Assembly: GCF_001894825.1 (NCBI RefSeq)
Contig: NZ_BCWY01000002.1
Location: forward strand, 215,424-279,423
Reading direction: 5' to 3'
DNA length: 64,000 nt
Source: Rhodococcus jostii NBRC 16295
GTDB taxonomy: Bacteria; Actinomycetota; Actinomycetes; Mycobacteriales; Mycobacteriaceae
A model generated the notes under the pieces. The model was given only the letters and a program-made list of their open reading frames with translations. It did not search any database and was not told where the DNA came from. The position numbers were made by a program, and so were the translations under genes. Within the stretch, counting starts at the first letter, position 1. Each line of letters opens with the position of its first letter. Shown piece after piece: positions 8,996 to 17,498 of the stretch.

Positions 8996-10134
8996 CGGGG
9001 GAGTCCCAGTGCGGCGAGGACGGTGCCCAGTTTGGTTGTGGTCTCGGCGAGTTCGTCGTCCGGTTCGGATGCGGCGACGATGCCGCCGCCGGCATACGCC
9101 GTGACGGTGGTGCCGTCGGCGTCGATCTGCGCGCACCGGATGGTGACCATCCATTCGCCGTCACCGTCGGCGTCGGCCCAGCCCACGGCGCCGGCGTAGA
9201 AGCCGCGGTCGCCCTCGAGTTCGCCGATCAGCGCGCGTGCGGCGTCGGTGGGAGTGCCGCAGACGGCGGGGGTCGGGTGCACCGTGACGGCGAGGTCCAG
9301 CGCGGTCACCGAGCGGTCCCGCAGCCGTCCCGACACGGGTGTGCCGAGATGCCACAGTTGCGGAGTGCTGGTGAGGGTGGGCCGGTCGGGGATGTCGAGT
9401 TCGGTGCAGAAGGGTTCGAGGCTCGCCCGCAGCGCGTCGACGACGAGGGCGTGCTCGCGCAGATTCTTCTCCGACGAGGCGAGGTTTTCCGCGGTCCGGC
9501 GATCGATCTCGGGGTCGGTGTGTCGGGGCGCGGAACCGGCCAGCGGATGGCAGGTCACGGTGTCGCCGCGGCGGCGAATGAGAACCTCGGGGCTGGAGCC
9601 GACGAGGTGCCGTCCCGACCACCCGGTGCCTGCGGCGCTCAGATCGACGCTGAAGCCGTTGCCGCCGAGGTCGTTCGCGACAAGTCGGGCGAGCAGTGCG
9701 TGCGGGGGCACCGGTGTGTCGGCGTGCAGGACGACCGATCGGGCGAGCACCACCTTGTGCAGGGCGGCGTCGGGTTCCCGCAGTACGTGGAGCGCGGCGG
9801 CGACGCGGGCGACGTGCTCGTCCTCCGGCGGAATCGACTCGCCCGCGCGGACCTGTGGGAGGGCCTGTAGACGAGGGGTCCAGCTGCCCGGATAGTGGCG
9901 CAGCGTCTGTGGTGCGATCAGCGCGGCGGGGTGGGACGGGTCGAAGGCGAGCGCGCCGACCACGGAGGTCACGGCACCGTTGCGGAGGGCCGCGGCGGCG
10001 TCACGGGCGGAGCCGTACCCGGTGCGGATGCCGTCGGCGATCACGGTGCCGTGCGGGCGGGAGAGGACGAACGGCGCGCCCGGCGGGAGATCCGTCGAAG
10101 TCTCGGTGGACTCGGCAACGGCCGTCGACTGCAT
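8992..10134 (-). CDS. dhbC: isochorismate synthase
   Basis: A 380-residue chorismate-binding enzyme converting chorismate to isochorismate. Conserved segments KVVLARSV, FVGSSPE-like VGSSPEVLIRR, the HPLAGSAPR stretch, TVHPTPAVCGTP and the C-terminal GGGIVAASEPDDE identify the EntC/DhbC branch rather than anthranilate or salicylate synthase. It is the first gene of the siderophore operon, downstream of an iron box. Confidence 0.93.
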   Translation of the reverse strand: MQSTAVAESTETSTDLPPGAPFVLSRPHGTVIADGIRTGYGSARDAAAALRNGAVTSVVGALAFDPSHPAALIAPQTLRHYPGSWTPRLQALPQVRAGESIPPEDEHVARVAAALHVLREPDAALHKVVLARSVVLHADTPVPPHALLARLVANDLGGNGFSVDLSAAGTGWSGRHLVGSSPEVLIRRRGDTVTCHPLAGSAPRHTDPEIDRRTAENLASSEKNLREHALVVDALRASLEPFCTELDIPDRPTLTSTPQLWHLGTPVSGRLRDRSVTALDLAVTVHPTPAVCGTPTDAARALIGELEGDRGFYAGAVGWADADGDGEWMVTIRCAQIDADGTTVTAYAGGGIVAASEPDDELAETTTKLGTVLAALGLPR

Positions 10135-10203
10135 GTGTGATCACCTTTCGTAGCGGACAACTTCGGCGCGGGTCGCGATGTGCACCGTCACCCCTCGACC
10201 ATA

Positions 10204-10222
10204 TACGGTTAGCCTAACCTTT
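10204..10222. promoter_or_regulatory. IdeR/DtxR iron box upstream of dhbC
   Basis: The core GGTTAGCCTAACC is a perfect 13-base palindrome and fits the actinobacterial iron-box consensus, 70 bases upstream of dhbC. It predicts repression of the dihydroxybenzoate operon by Fe-loaded IdeR. It also lies about 175 bases upstream of the divergent AsnC-type gene. Confidence 0.85.
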
Positions 10223-10396
10223 GGTGACTCCGCTTGCGGGCCCGCGGTCCGCGACCGTTGCGTATTGCCCTGCAGTCCAGCGGTTTCGGCCCCCGGTGCG
10301 CGGGTGCGACTCGAGCCGCAACCGGATCGCAGTTCTCGTCGTCACCGACTGGCCTACCATCGCATGCACACGTGGCATGGAGGGCAGGCTTCTGCA

Positions 10397-11347
10397 ATGA
10401 CCGAACGCAGGTTCTCGCTCGATCAGCGGATCGTCGCTGCCCTCCAGGTCGACGGGCGATGCTCCTGGAGCCGAATTGCACAGGCGCTCGGCGAACCCGA
10501 GAGGAACGTGACCCGGCACGGCATCGCGCTCCTCGAGTCCGGCCGGGTGGCGGTCACCGCGGTCGCGAACAGCGGCGGCACCGCGATCGTCCGCCTCCAG
10601 TGCTCCCCGGGAACGGTGCGGGTGGCGGCGAGCGCCCTCGCCCAGCGCAGCGACTGCATCTTCGTGTACATCCTCACCGGCACCGCCGACTGCGTGGCCG
10701 AGATCCACGTGTCCCGGGACCGCCTGCCGAAGCTCGTCATGGACGAACTGCCCGCGACGATGGGCGTCGTTCGAAGCTGGACCGACCCGGTGCTGCGGTA
10801 CTTCCGCACGGTCCGCGAATGGGAGGCCGGGGTCCTGACTCCCGCCGAGAAAGAAGCGATCGGCGGGGTGGCGCCTCCGGCGACATTCCTCACGGACCTG
10901 GAACGCGGCACCCGGGACCCCGTCGACCGGACGATCATCCGCGAGCTGATGCAGAACGGGCGGGTGGGCACCACCGCGCTCGCCCGGACCGCGGGCGTGT
11001 CCGAGGCGACGGCCCGGCGACGTGTCCAGACGCTGCTCACCGAGGGCGCGATCAGTCTCCGGGTGGTGGTCGACCCCGCCCTGTTCGGGCTGCGCGCCGA
11101 GGCGATGCTGTTCATCAAGACCCAGCGCAACCGGATCGAACCGCTCGTGCGGGGCATGCTCGAGATGCCGTACGTGCGGTACGCGGCCGGCACGGCGGGC
11201 GAATACCAGGTGGTCGCCAACATCGCCGCGCCCGACGAGTCGGTGCTCTACGACTACATCACCACCGCGCCGTGGGTGGCCGACGCGATGGCCCTCGAGA
11301 CCAACATGGTGGTGCAGGCGGTCAAGCGCAGCGGCCGGGTGATGTGA
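10397..11347 (+). CDS. AsnC/Lrp-family regulator with two tandem domains
   Basis: A 316-residue protein with the AsnC unit duplicated: HTH (LDQRIVAALQVDG...) at about 5-50 plus a ligand-binding half, then a second HTH (VDRTIIRELMQNG...ATARRRVQTL) from about 170 and a second RAM-like half. Most Lrp proteins have one unit of about 150 residues. The ATG at 10397 follows GGAGGGCAGG. It probably senses an amino acid or amide and is placed to control the downstream symporter-amidase operon. Confidence 0.85.
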   Translation: MTERRFSLDQRIVAALQVDGRCSWSRIAQALGEPERNVTRHGIALLESGRVAVTAVANSGGTAIVRLQCSPGTVRVAASALAQRSDCIFVYILTGTADCVAEIHVSRDRLPKLVMDELPATMGVVRSWTDPVLRYFRTVREWEAGVLTPAEKEAIGGVAPPATFLTDLERGTRDPVDRTIIRELMQNGRVGTTALARTAGVSEATARRRVQTLLTEGAISLRVVVDPALFGLRAEAMLFIKTQRNRIEPLVRGMLEMPYVRYAAGTAGEYQVVANIAAPDESVLYDYITTAPWVADAMALETNMVVQAVKRSGRVM

Positions 11348-11498
11348 CGGATTTCGACATCGGACGGCGCCTCCGGCGCACCTGATTGCGATCTCCGACA
11401 GTCCGGTGGCCGATTTCGCCGAACCTCGTCCAGCTGTTGAGTGCTGTGATCCACACCACGCATGCTTCCTCTACTCCCCGGATGGAAGAAGGAACAGC

Positions 11499-11774
11499 AT
11501 GCAACGAGAAGCCATTCTCGGGGCGATCGAGGATTCGCCGCAGCGCCGTTGGCTGCTGCTCGTCCCTCTCGCCCCGGTTCTCGCACTCGTCACCGCCGTG
11601 TGGCTGCCGTTTGTGAACACAGCCGATCTGTGGCTCGGGATGCCGCGACTGCTCGTGTGGTGTTCGGCCTGGGTGCTCCTCCTGCTGCCCGCGCTGGCCG
11701 CGGTGGAGTTCGGCCTCGTCCGGCCGCACGAGGAGCGGAGCGACGACCGTCAGCTCGAGAAGGCGAACCTCTGA
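11499..11774 (+). CDS. DUF3311 small membrane protein, symporter partner
   Basis: A 91-residue protein with two hydrophobic helices (LLLVPLAPVLALVTAVWL and LLVWCSAWVLLLLPALAAV) and a charged tail. DUF3311 proteins are typically encoded directly before sodium:solute symporters, and this one shares TGATG with the symporter start. A small-subunit role is inferred from this arrangement. The start is set by GAAGAAGGA ahead of the ATG. Confidence 0.82.
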   Translation: MQREAILGAIEDSPQRRWLLLVPLAPVLALVTAVWLPFVNTADLWLGMPRLLVWCSAWVLLLLPALAAVEFGLVRPHEERSDDRQLEKANL

Positions 11775-13246
11775 TGGCGAATTCAGCTCTGTGGATCACC
11801 CTGGCAGGCATGATCGGGCTGGCGGTGATCGCGGTCGGTGGACGCAGGAAACGCGCTCAGAACCTGAGCGAGTGGACGGTCGGCAAGCGGAACTTCGGTG
11901 TGGTCACCAGTTTCTTCCTGCAGGCCGGTGAATCGTTCACCACGTTCACGTTCCTCGGTGTCGCCGGTATCGCCTTCACCGCGGGCATCGGCGCCACCTA
12001 CGCCATCCCCTACATCCCGCTCGGCTACGTGGCCCTGTATTTCATCGGCCCGCGGATCTGGAAGCTCAGCAAGGATCGCGGCTACATCACCCAGGCGGAT
12101 TTCTTCGCAGACCGCTACCGCAGTCCGCTGCTCGGCCGCCTCGTCGCATTGTGCGGCATCATCTTCCTGCTGCCGTACCTGCAGCTGCAGATCACCGGCC
12201 TCGGCCTCATCGTCCGCCTCGTGACGGGTAGCGCGAGTTCGGGCACTCTCAGCATGATCGTCGCGACCGTCCTCGTCGTCGGGTTCGTGCTGTGGGCCGG
12301 CATCCACGGCCTGGCACGCACCGCCTACGTCAAGGACGTCCTGATCCTGCTCGCCGTCGTGGTGCTGTCCATCGTGATCCCGTTGCACTTCGCCGGTGGC
12401 ATCGGCGACGTGTTCGGCCAGATCGCGCAGACGCACAGCGAGATGCTGACCGTAAACCCCGGTGACTACGACCGGGTCTGGTGGACCACCAGCCTGCTGA
12501 TCTCCGCGATCGGCTGCGGATTCCTCACCACCCCGCATCTCTGGCCGCCGCTGCTGGCCGCGAAGAACGGTCGAGTGATCCGCTCCAACAACACTTTTCT
12601 GCCGATGTACCAGGTGGTCATGATTCTCCCGATCATGCTGGGCTTCGTCGGAATCCTCGCGCTGAACCCCAACACCAGCAGCAACGCCGTCCTGCTCACG
12701 CTGGCCGGGGGAGCCCTGCCGAACTGGGCGCTCGGACTGATCGCGATTGCTGCCGCGTCCGCGGCGATGCTGCCCGCCGGCGCCATCTGCATCGGCATCT
12801 CGACGCTGGCGTCGCACAACCTGGTGACGATCGAGAGCGAGCGCACGAAACTCCGGTTCAACCACCTCGTCGTGATCGCCGCCGCCACCACGGCCCTGGT
12901 GCTCGGCCTGACGCGCCCCGACCTGCTGGCCAATCTGCTGCTGCTCACGTTCGGCGGTCTCAGCCAGCTCGCTCCGGGTCTGGCGCTGGCCCTGCCCGAG
13001 AAGCCGTTGCTGGCCAAGCAGTCCGTGTTCGCCGGACTCGTCGTCGGCATGCTCACCGTCATCGTGATGACCGTCTTCGAACTGAACCTCGCCAACATCG
13101 ACGCCGGCATCTGCGGACTGGTGCTCAACCTCGCGGTGATCGCCGTCGTGGAGGCCGTCGTCCGTGCCACCCGTCCCCGCATCCCGACCCCCGCGCCGTC
13201 GGACGACCGTCCGGCTGCCACCCCGATCCTGGAGACCACGACATGA
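11774..13246 (+). CDS. sodium:solute symporter (SSS family)
   Basis: A 490-residue carrier with about 13 transmembrane segments. SSS features include the loop WTVGKRNFG, a substrate-site helix FLQAGESFTTFTFLG and the GLSQLAPGLALAL segment near the end. It is coupled to DUF3311 upstream (TGATG) and to the amidase downstream (ATGA), so it probably imports the amide or ureido compound the amidase hydrolyses. The substrate is not visible from sequence. Confidence 0.9.
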   Translation: MANSALWITLAGMIGLAVIAVGGRRKRAQNLSEWTVGKRNFGVVTSFFLQAGESFTTFTFLGVAGIAFTAGIGATYAIPYIPLGYVALYFIGPRIWKLSKDRGYITQADFFADRYRSPLLGRLVALCGIIFLLPYLQLQITGLGLIVRLVTGSASSGTLSMIVATVLVVGFVLWAGIHGLARTAYVKDVLILLAVVVLSIVIPLHFAGGIGDVFGQIAQTHSEMLTVNPGDYDRVWWTTSLLISAIGCGFLTTPHLWPPLLAAKNGRVIRSNNTFLPMYQVVMILPIMLGFVGILALNPNTSSNAVLLTLAGGALPNWALGLIAIAAASAAMLPAGAICIGISTLASHNLVTIESERTKLRFNHLVVIAAATTALVLGLTRPDLLANLLLLTFGGLSQLAPGLALALPEKPLLAKQSVFAGLVVGMLTVIVMTVFELNLANIDAGICGLVLNLAVIAVVEAVVRATRPRIPTPAPSDDRPAATPILETTT

Positions 13247-14670
13247 CCATCGATCACTACTCGACCGCGCGAGAGATGCTCGCCGCACTCCGCAGCAAGG
13301 AGATCTCGGCGCGGGAGCTGCTCGGCCTGCACACGGACCGGATCGCACAGGTGAATCCGACGGTCAACGCGCTCGTCAGCCTCGACCTGGACCGTGCGCA
13401 CGCCACCGCCACCGCCGCCGACGATCAGACGGCCGCCGGAACCCCGGTGGGGCCGTTGCACGGACTGCCGTTCGCGTTCAAGGACACTCACGACGTCGCG
13501 GGGTTCCCCACGGTCGCCGGTTCGCCCCTGCTCGTCGACAACGTGCCCGAGGCCAGTGAGCTGATCGCCGAACGCGTCACCACGGCTGGGGCCGTCACGA
13601 TCGGCAAGTCCAACGTTCCCGAATTCGCCGCCGGTTCGCACACGTTCAACACCGTGTTCGGGACCACCACCAACCCGTACGACCCGACGAAGAGCGCGGG
13701 CGGGTCGAGTGGCGGCGCCGCGTCCGCGCTCGCCGCCGGGCTGGTACCGCTCGCCGACGGCAGCGACATGGGTGGTTCGTTGCGCAACCCGGCGTCGTTC
13801 TGCAACGTCGTCGGACTGCGCCCCACCCCGGGACGCGTCCCGTGCTGGCCCAACAGCGCACCCTGGGACTCGCTCGTGACACAGGGCCCGATGGCCCGGA
13901 ACGTCGACGACCTCGAACTGCTGCTGTCGGTGATCGCGGGACCCGACGCACGTGTCCGTAGCTCGCTCAGCGCCGATGCCGTCGCCCCTCGTCTCGGTGT
14001 CGCCGGCCTGCAGGGTCTGCGTGTCGCGGTGTCCGCGGATCTGAACGGCCTCTTCCCCCTGGACGCACCGGTCCGCGAGATTCACGACCGTCAGTCGTCG
14101 ATCTTCGCCGCGGCGGGAGCGGTGGTGGTCGAGGATGCGCCGTCGATTCCCGACGCCGAGTGGGTGTTCCGCACGCTGCGGGCGTGGCGGTTCAAAATCG
14201 ACTTCGGCGCGCAGGCGGATGCCACCCCCGACATTTTGAAGCCGTCGCTCCTCGACAACATCCGGCAGGCAGACCGGCTGTCCGCCGACGACGTCGCGAA
14301 GGCCATGGTGGCGCAGGCGGAGATCCAGTATCGCGCCGTCGAATTCTTCAGCCGGCACGACGTTCTGGTGATGCCCGTGTCCCAGGTGCTCCCTTTCGAC
14401 GCCGAACTCGAGTACCCGGCCGCCGTCGACGGACGCCGCTGCGACGATTACCTCGACTGGATGACGTCGGCGTTGACCGTGACAGTCCTGGGGTGCCCGT
14501 CGATCTCCGTTCCGGCCGGATTCAGCGCCGACGGTCTGCCGGTCGGCGTGCAGATCGTCGCCGCCCCCGGCAACGACCTGTTCCTGCTCGACGTGGCGCG
14601 GGCGTACGAGGAGCTCAACCCCGTCGGAGCCATCCGCCCGCACCTGCTCGACGGGGCCGCACACGTTTAG
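13243..14670 (+). CDS. amidase (amidase-signature family)
   Basis: A 475-residue amidase. The catalytic Lys is in PFAFKDTHD (about residue 80) and the Gly/Ser-rich signature SAGGSSGGAASALAAG carries the cis-Ser and nucleophilic Ser; DMGGSLR follows. It hydrolyses a carboxamide to acid plus ammonia. Last gene of the AsnC-DUF3311-symporter set, overlapping the symporter stop. It is clearly related to the amidase at 51.7 kb; both have the same PVGPLHGLPFAFKD / GPLHGIPVAHKD layout. Confidence 0.9.
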   Translation: MTIDHYSTAREMLAALRSKEISARELLGLHTDRIAQVNPTVNALVSLDLDRAHATATAADDQTAAGTPVGPLHGLPFAFKDTHDVAGFPTVAGSPLLVDNVPEASELIAERVTTAGAVTIGKSNVPEFAAGSHTFNTVFGTTTNPYDPTKSAGGSSGGAASALAAGLVPLADGSDMGGSLRNPASFCNVVGLRPTPGRVPCWPNSAPWDSLVTQGPMARNVDDLELLLSVIAGPDARVRSSLSADAVAPRLGVAGLQGLRVAVSADLNGLFPLDAPVREIHDRQSSIFAAAGAVVVEDAPSIPDAEWVFRTLRAWRFKIDFGAQADATPDILKPSLLDNIRQADRLSADDVAKAMVAQAEIQYRAVEFFSRHDVLVMPVSQVLPFDAELEYPAAVDGRRCDDYLDWMTSALTVTVLGCPSISVPAGFSADGLPVGVQIVAAPGNDLFLLDVARAYEELNPVGAIRPHLLDGAAHV

Positions 14671-14675
14671 GGCAT

Positions 14676-14826
14676 GCCTCCCAATCCCCATTTCGGCGCT
14701 CCCGGCGCCCAATCGCCGCCCTGCTGCGTTGTCGTCGGCGCCGATACAACAGCGGTATCGGCTTCTCCTCCGCCTTGCCGGACGACGATTGTTTCGCCAG
14801 GTGCATCCGAGAGGGATTGGGAGACC
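14676..14826. repeat. about 150-bp imperfect palindrome between convergent genes
   Basis: The outer arms CTCCCAATCCC and GGGATTGGGAG face each other across about 130 bases. Matching blocks continue inward on both sides, down to a perfect inner hairpin (GCCGATAC at 14740-14747, GTATCGGC at 14755-14762). The whole fills the gap between the amidase and pyk stops. It may be a bidirectional terminator or an interspersed palindromic repeat. No coding signal. Confidence 0.6.
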
Positions 14827-14830
14827 CGCC

Positions 14831-16318
14831 CTAGCCCTTCGTGAAGTCGTCCTCACCAATGCGGTGGACGTGGATGAGGTTGGTGGATCCGACGGTGTGC
14901 GGGGGTGAGCCGGCGACGATGACGACGAGGTCGCCGCGCCGGTAGCGGCCCAAGCGGAGGAGGGCGGTGTCGACCTGCCGGATCATGTCGTCGGTCGATT
15001 CGACCGGGTCGACGAGGAACGTCTCGGTGCCCCAGGTGAGCGCTAGTTCGTTGCGCACCTGGGGTACCGGGGTGAACGCCAGCAGTGGCAGCGGGGTGTG
15101 GAGGCGGGCGAGGCGTCGCACGGTGTCCCCGGACTGGGTGAACGCCACCAGCGCGGTGGCGCCCAGGCGTTCGCCGATGTCGCGGGCGGCGAACGAGAGA
15201 ACCCCGCCGTGGGTGCGGGGAATGTGGGTCAGGGCGGGGACGGTGGTGGATTGGTGTTCGACGGCGCCGAGGATCCGGGCCATCGTCGCGACCGTCTCGG
15301 TCGGGTATGCGCCGACGGAGGTTTCGCCGGAGAGCATCACCGCGTCCGCGCCGTCGAGGACGGCGTTGGCCACGTCCGACGCCTCGGCCCGGGTGGGCCG
15401 GGAGTTCTCGATCATCGACTCGAGCATCTGCGTCGCCACGATCACCGGTCGCGCGTTCTCCCGCGCGATCTGCACGATCCGCTTCTGCGCCAACGGCACC
15501 TGCTCGAGCGGGACTTCCACCCCGAGGTCGCCGCGCGCGACCATGACCGCGTCGAAGGCACGCACGATCGCTTCGATGTCGTCGACGGCCTCCGGTTTTT
15601 CGATCTTCGCGATCACCGGCACCCGCCGGCCGACCCGGTCCATCACGTCGTGGACCCGGTCGATGTCCGACGGTGACCGCACGAACGACAGGGCGATGAG
15701 GTCCACCCCGAGCCGCAGGGCGAATTCGAGGTCGTCGATGTCCTTGTCGGACAGCGCGGGAACGGAGACGTTCATCCCGGGCAGGGAGACACCCTTGTTG
15801 TTGCTGATCGGGCCGCCCTCGGTCACCCGGCACACCACGTCGTTGCCGTCGACGTCGGTGACGATCAGGGCGATCTTGCCGTCGTCGACCAGCAGACGGT
15901 CACCGGGCCGGGCGTCCTCGGCGAGCTGGGTGTAGGTGGTCGAGACCCGGTCGTGGGTGCCTTCGCAGTCCTCGACGGTGATCCGGACCTGTTCCCCGGC
16001 GGCCCACACCGTCGCACCGCCGGCGAAGCGGCCGAGGCGGATCTTCGGTCCCTGCAGGTCCGCGAGGATGCCCACGGCCCGGCCGGTGCTGTCGGCTGCG
16101 GCGCGCACGCGCCGGTAGTTGTCCTCGTGGTCGGTGTGGTCGCCGTGGCTGAAATTCAGTCGGGCGATGTCCATCCCGGTCTCGACGAGGGTGCGGATGC
16201 GGTCGTCGGTGGCCGTGGCCGGCCCGAGCGTGCAGACGATCTTCGCCCTGCGCGGCGTCAACAGTGAAGACGAATCGACGTCCGCCGTGCGCGACGATTG
16301 GAGGTCCGTGAGAGTCAT
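14831..16318 (-). CDS. pyk: pyruvate kinase
   Basis: A 495-residue enzyme making pyruvate and ATP from phosphoenolpyruvate. RRAKIVCTLGPAT, LNFSHGDH, the active-site Lys segment PVIAKIEKPEA and MVARGDLGVEV are all intact. Its ATG overlaps the glycerate kinase stop (ATGA), so it is co-translated with a tartrate/glycerate cluster rather than standing alone; it is probably a pathway-dedicated isozyme beside a housekeeping one. A non-conserved 15-residue N-terminal extension precedes the core. Confidence 0.95.
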   Translation of the reverse strand: MTLTDLQSSRTADVDSSSLLTPRRAKIVCTLGPATATDDRIRTLVETGMDIARLNFSHGDHTDHEDNYRRVRAAADSTGRAVGILADLQGPKIRLGRFAGGATVWAAGEQVRITVEDCEGTHDRVSTTYTQLAEDARPGDRLLVDDGKIALIVTDVDGNDVVCRVTEGGPISNNKGVSLPGMNVSVPALSDKDIDDLEFALRLGVDLIALSFVRSPSDIDRVHDVMDRVGRRVPVIAKIEKPEAVDDIEAIVRAFDAVMVARGDLGVEVPLEQVPLAQKRIVQIARENARPVIVATQMLESMIENSRPTRAEASDVANAVLDGADAVMLSGETSVGAYPTETVATMARILGAVEHQSTTVPALTHIPRTHGGVLSFAARDIGERLGATALVAFTQSGDTVRRLARLHTPLPLLAFTPVPQVRNELALTWGTETFLVDPVESTDDMIRQVDTALLRLGRYRRGDLVVIVAGSPPHTVGSTNLIHVHRIGEDDFTKG

Positions 16319-17445
16319 CGTGATCCTTCGTTGTGCAGAAGTGAGCCGGCGCCGATCTCCCGCCCGATGCGGGTGAGGAGCTCGCCCGTCAGGTCGGGGT
16401 CTGTCGAGGTGTCTCGGTCGGTGTAGTCGCCGAGCGCGCAGATCCGGCTGAAACCGGACTGCTGCCAACGGTGTCGGGGCAGGCTGTTGCGGCCGGCGAT
16501 CGCGACGACGGGAACGGGGTGGGCGCGTTCGGCGAGGACGGCGAGGAGCTTGCCGTGTCCGGTCTGCTCGTCGATGCTGCCCTCGCCGGTGATCACCAGG
16601 TCCATACCTGCGAGGTAGCCGTCGAAATCGAGCAGGTCGAGGAAGTAGTCGGCGCCGGAGACCATGCGCGCACCGAGCAGCATGGCGGCGAAACCGATCC
16701 CGCCGGCGCTTCCGGCGCCGGGGGAGGCGGCCACCGCACGAGCCTGCGGGTAGCCGCTGCGGGTGAACGCCTCGACGAGGGTGTCGAGGCCGGCGTCGAG
16801 GTAGCGCACGGCTGCGGGGTCGGCGCCCTTCTGGGGTCCGTACACCGCGGCGGCACCGTTCGGGCCGGTCAGCGGGTTGGTGACATCGCCGGCGATCACG
16901 ATCTCGATTCCGGACAGGTTCACTGCGCGGGAGGAGTCGATCGTCGCGACCTCGGGAAGGGTTCGCCCGCACGCCCGGAGGGGTCTGCCTGCGGCGTCGT
17001 GGAAGGTGAATCCCAACGCCGCGAGCATCCCCGTGCCGCCGTCGGTTGCGGCGCTGCCGCCGAGGGCGAGGACCAACCGGGTGGGGCGATGGCGGAGGGC
17101 GTGCCCGACGGCCTGCCCCATTCCGAGGCTGGAGGCGTCGAGCGGAGCCCTGCGGCCGCCCGGGAGGGTGGACAGTCCGCAGGTGTTGGCGACCTCGACG
17201 ACGGCAGTGCTGCCGTCGATGGCGATGCGACCGCGTTGCGGCATACCGGTTGCGCCGGCGACCGTGACCGGGTGCGGAGTGAATCCGACGGCCACCGCCG
17301 CGTCGACGCTGCCGTCGCCGCCGTCGGCGAGGGGAAGTTGCCTGCTGACGATTCCCGCCGAGGCGAGTCCGGCCGAGAGATGTTCGGCGACATCCGCTGC
17401 GGAGAGCGAGCCCTTGAACTTGTCCGGGGCAACCAGAACCCTCAT
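16315..17445 (-). CDS. glycerate kinase (GarK/GlxK type)
   Basis: A 376-residue type-1 glycerate kinase. Family members phosphorylate D-glycerate, usually at C2. The N-terminus MRVLVAPDKFKGSLSA is diagnostic, with PLADGGDGS, LGGSAATDGGTGML and ITGEGSIDEQT following. The ATG at 17445 is chosen because GAGAGGAAGG precedes it; an upstream GTG would add 19 unconserved residues. It lies between the C4-dicarboxylate carrier and pyk, so tartrate-derived glycerate can be fed to pyruvate via enolase. Confidence 0.92.
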   Translation of the reverse strand: MRVLVAPDKFKGSLSAADVAEHLSAGLASAGIVSRQLPLADGGDGSVDAAVAVGFTPHPVTVAGATGMPQRGRIAIDGSTAVVEVANTCGLSTLPGGRRAPLDASSLGMGQAVGHALRHRPTRLVLALGGSAATDGGTGMLAALGFTFHDAAGRPLRACGRTLPEVATIDSSRAVNLSGIEIVIAGDVTNPLTGPNGAAAVYGPQKGADPAAVRYLDAGLDTLVEAFTRSGYPQARAVAASPGAGSAGGIGFAAMLLGARMVSGADYFLDLLDFDGYLAGMDLVITGEGSIDEQTGHGKLLAVLAERAHPVPVVAIAGRNSLPRHRWQQSGFSRICALGDYTDRDTSTDPDLTGELLTRIGREIGAGSLLHNEGSR

Positions 17446-17498
17446 CGGCCTTCCTCTCTCTTCGTGTGCAGTTCTGTCGGTGCGCAATGCGGATGAGG

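Noticed and set aside
12466..14859. 797-codon frame antisense to the symporter and amidase
   Set aside because: Both sense genes have complete family motifs; the antisense product is low-complexity Arg/Gly-rich with no recognisable domain.
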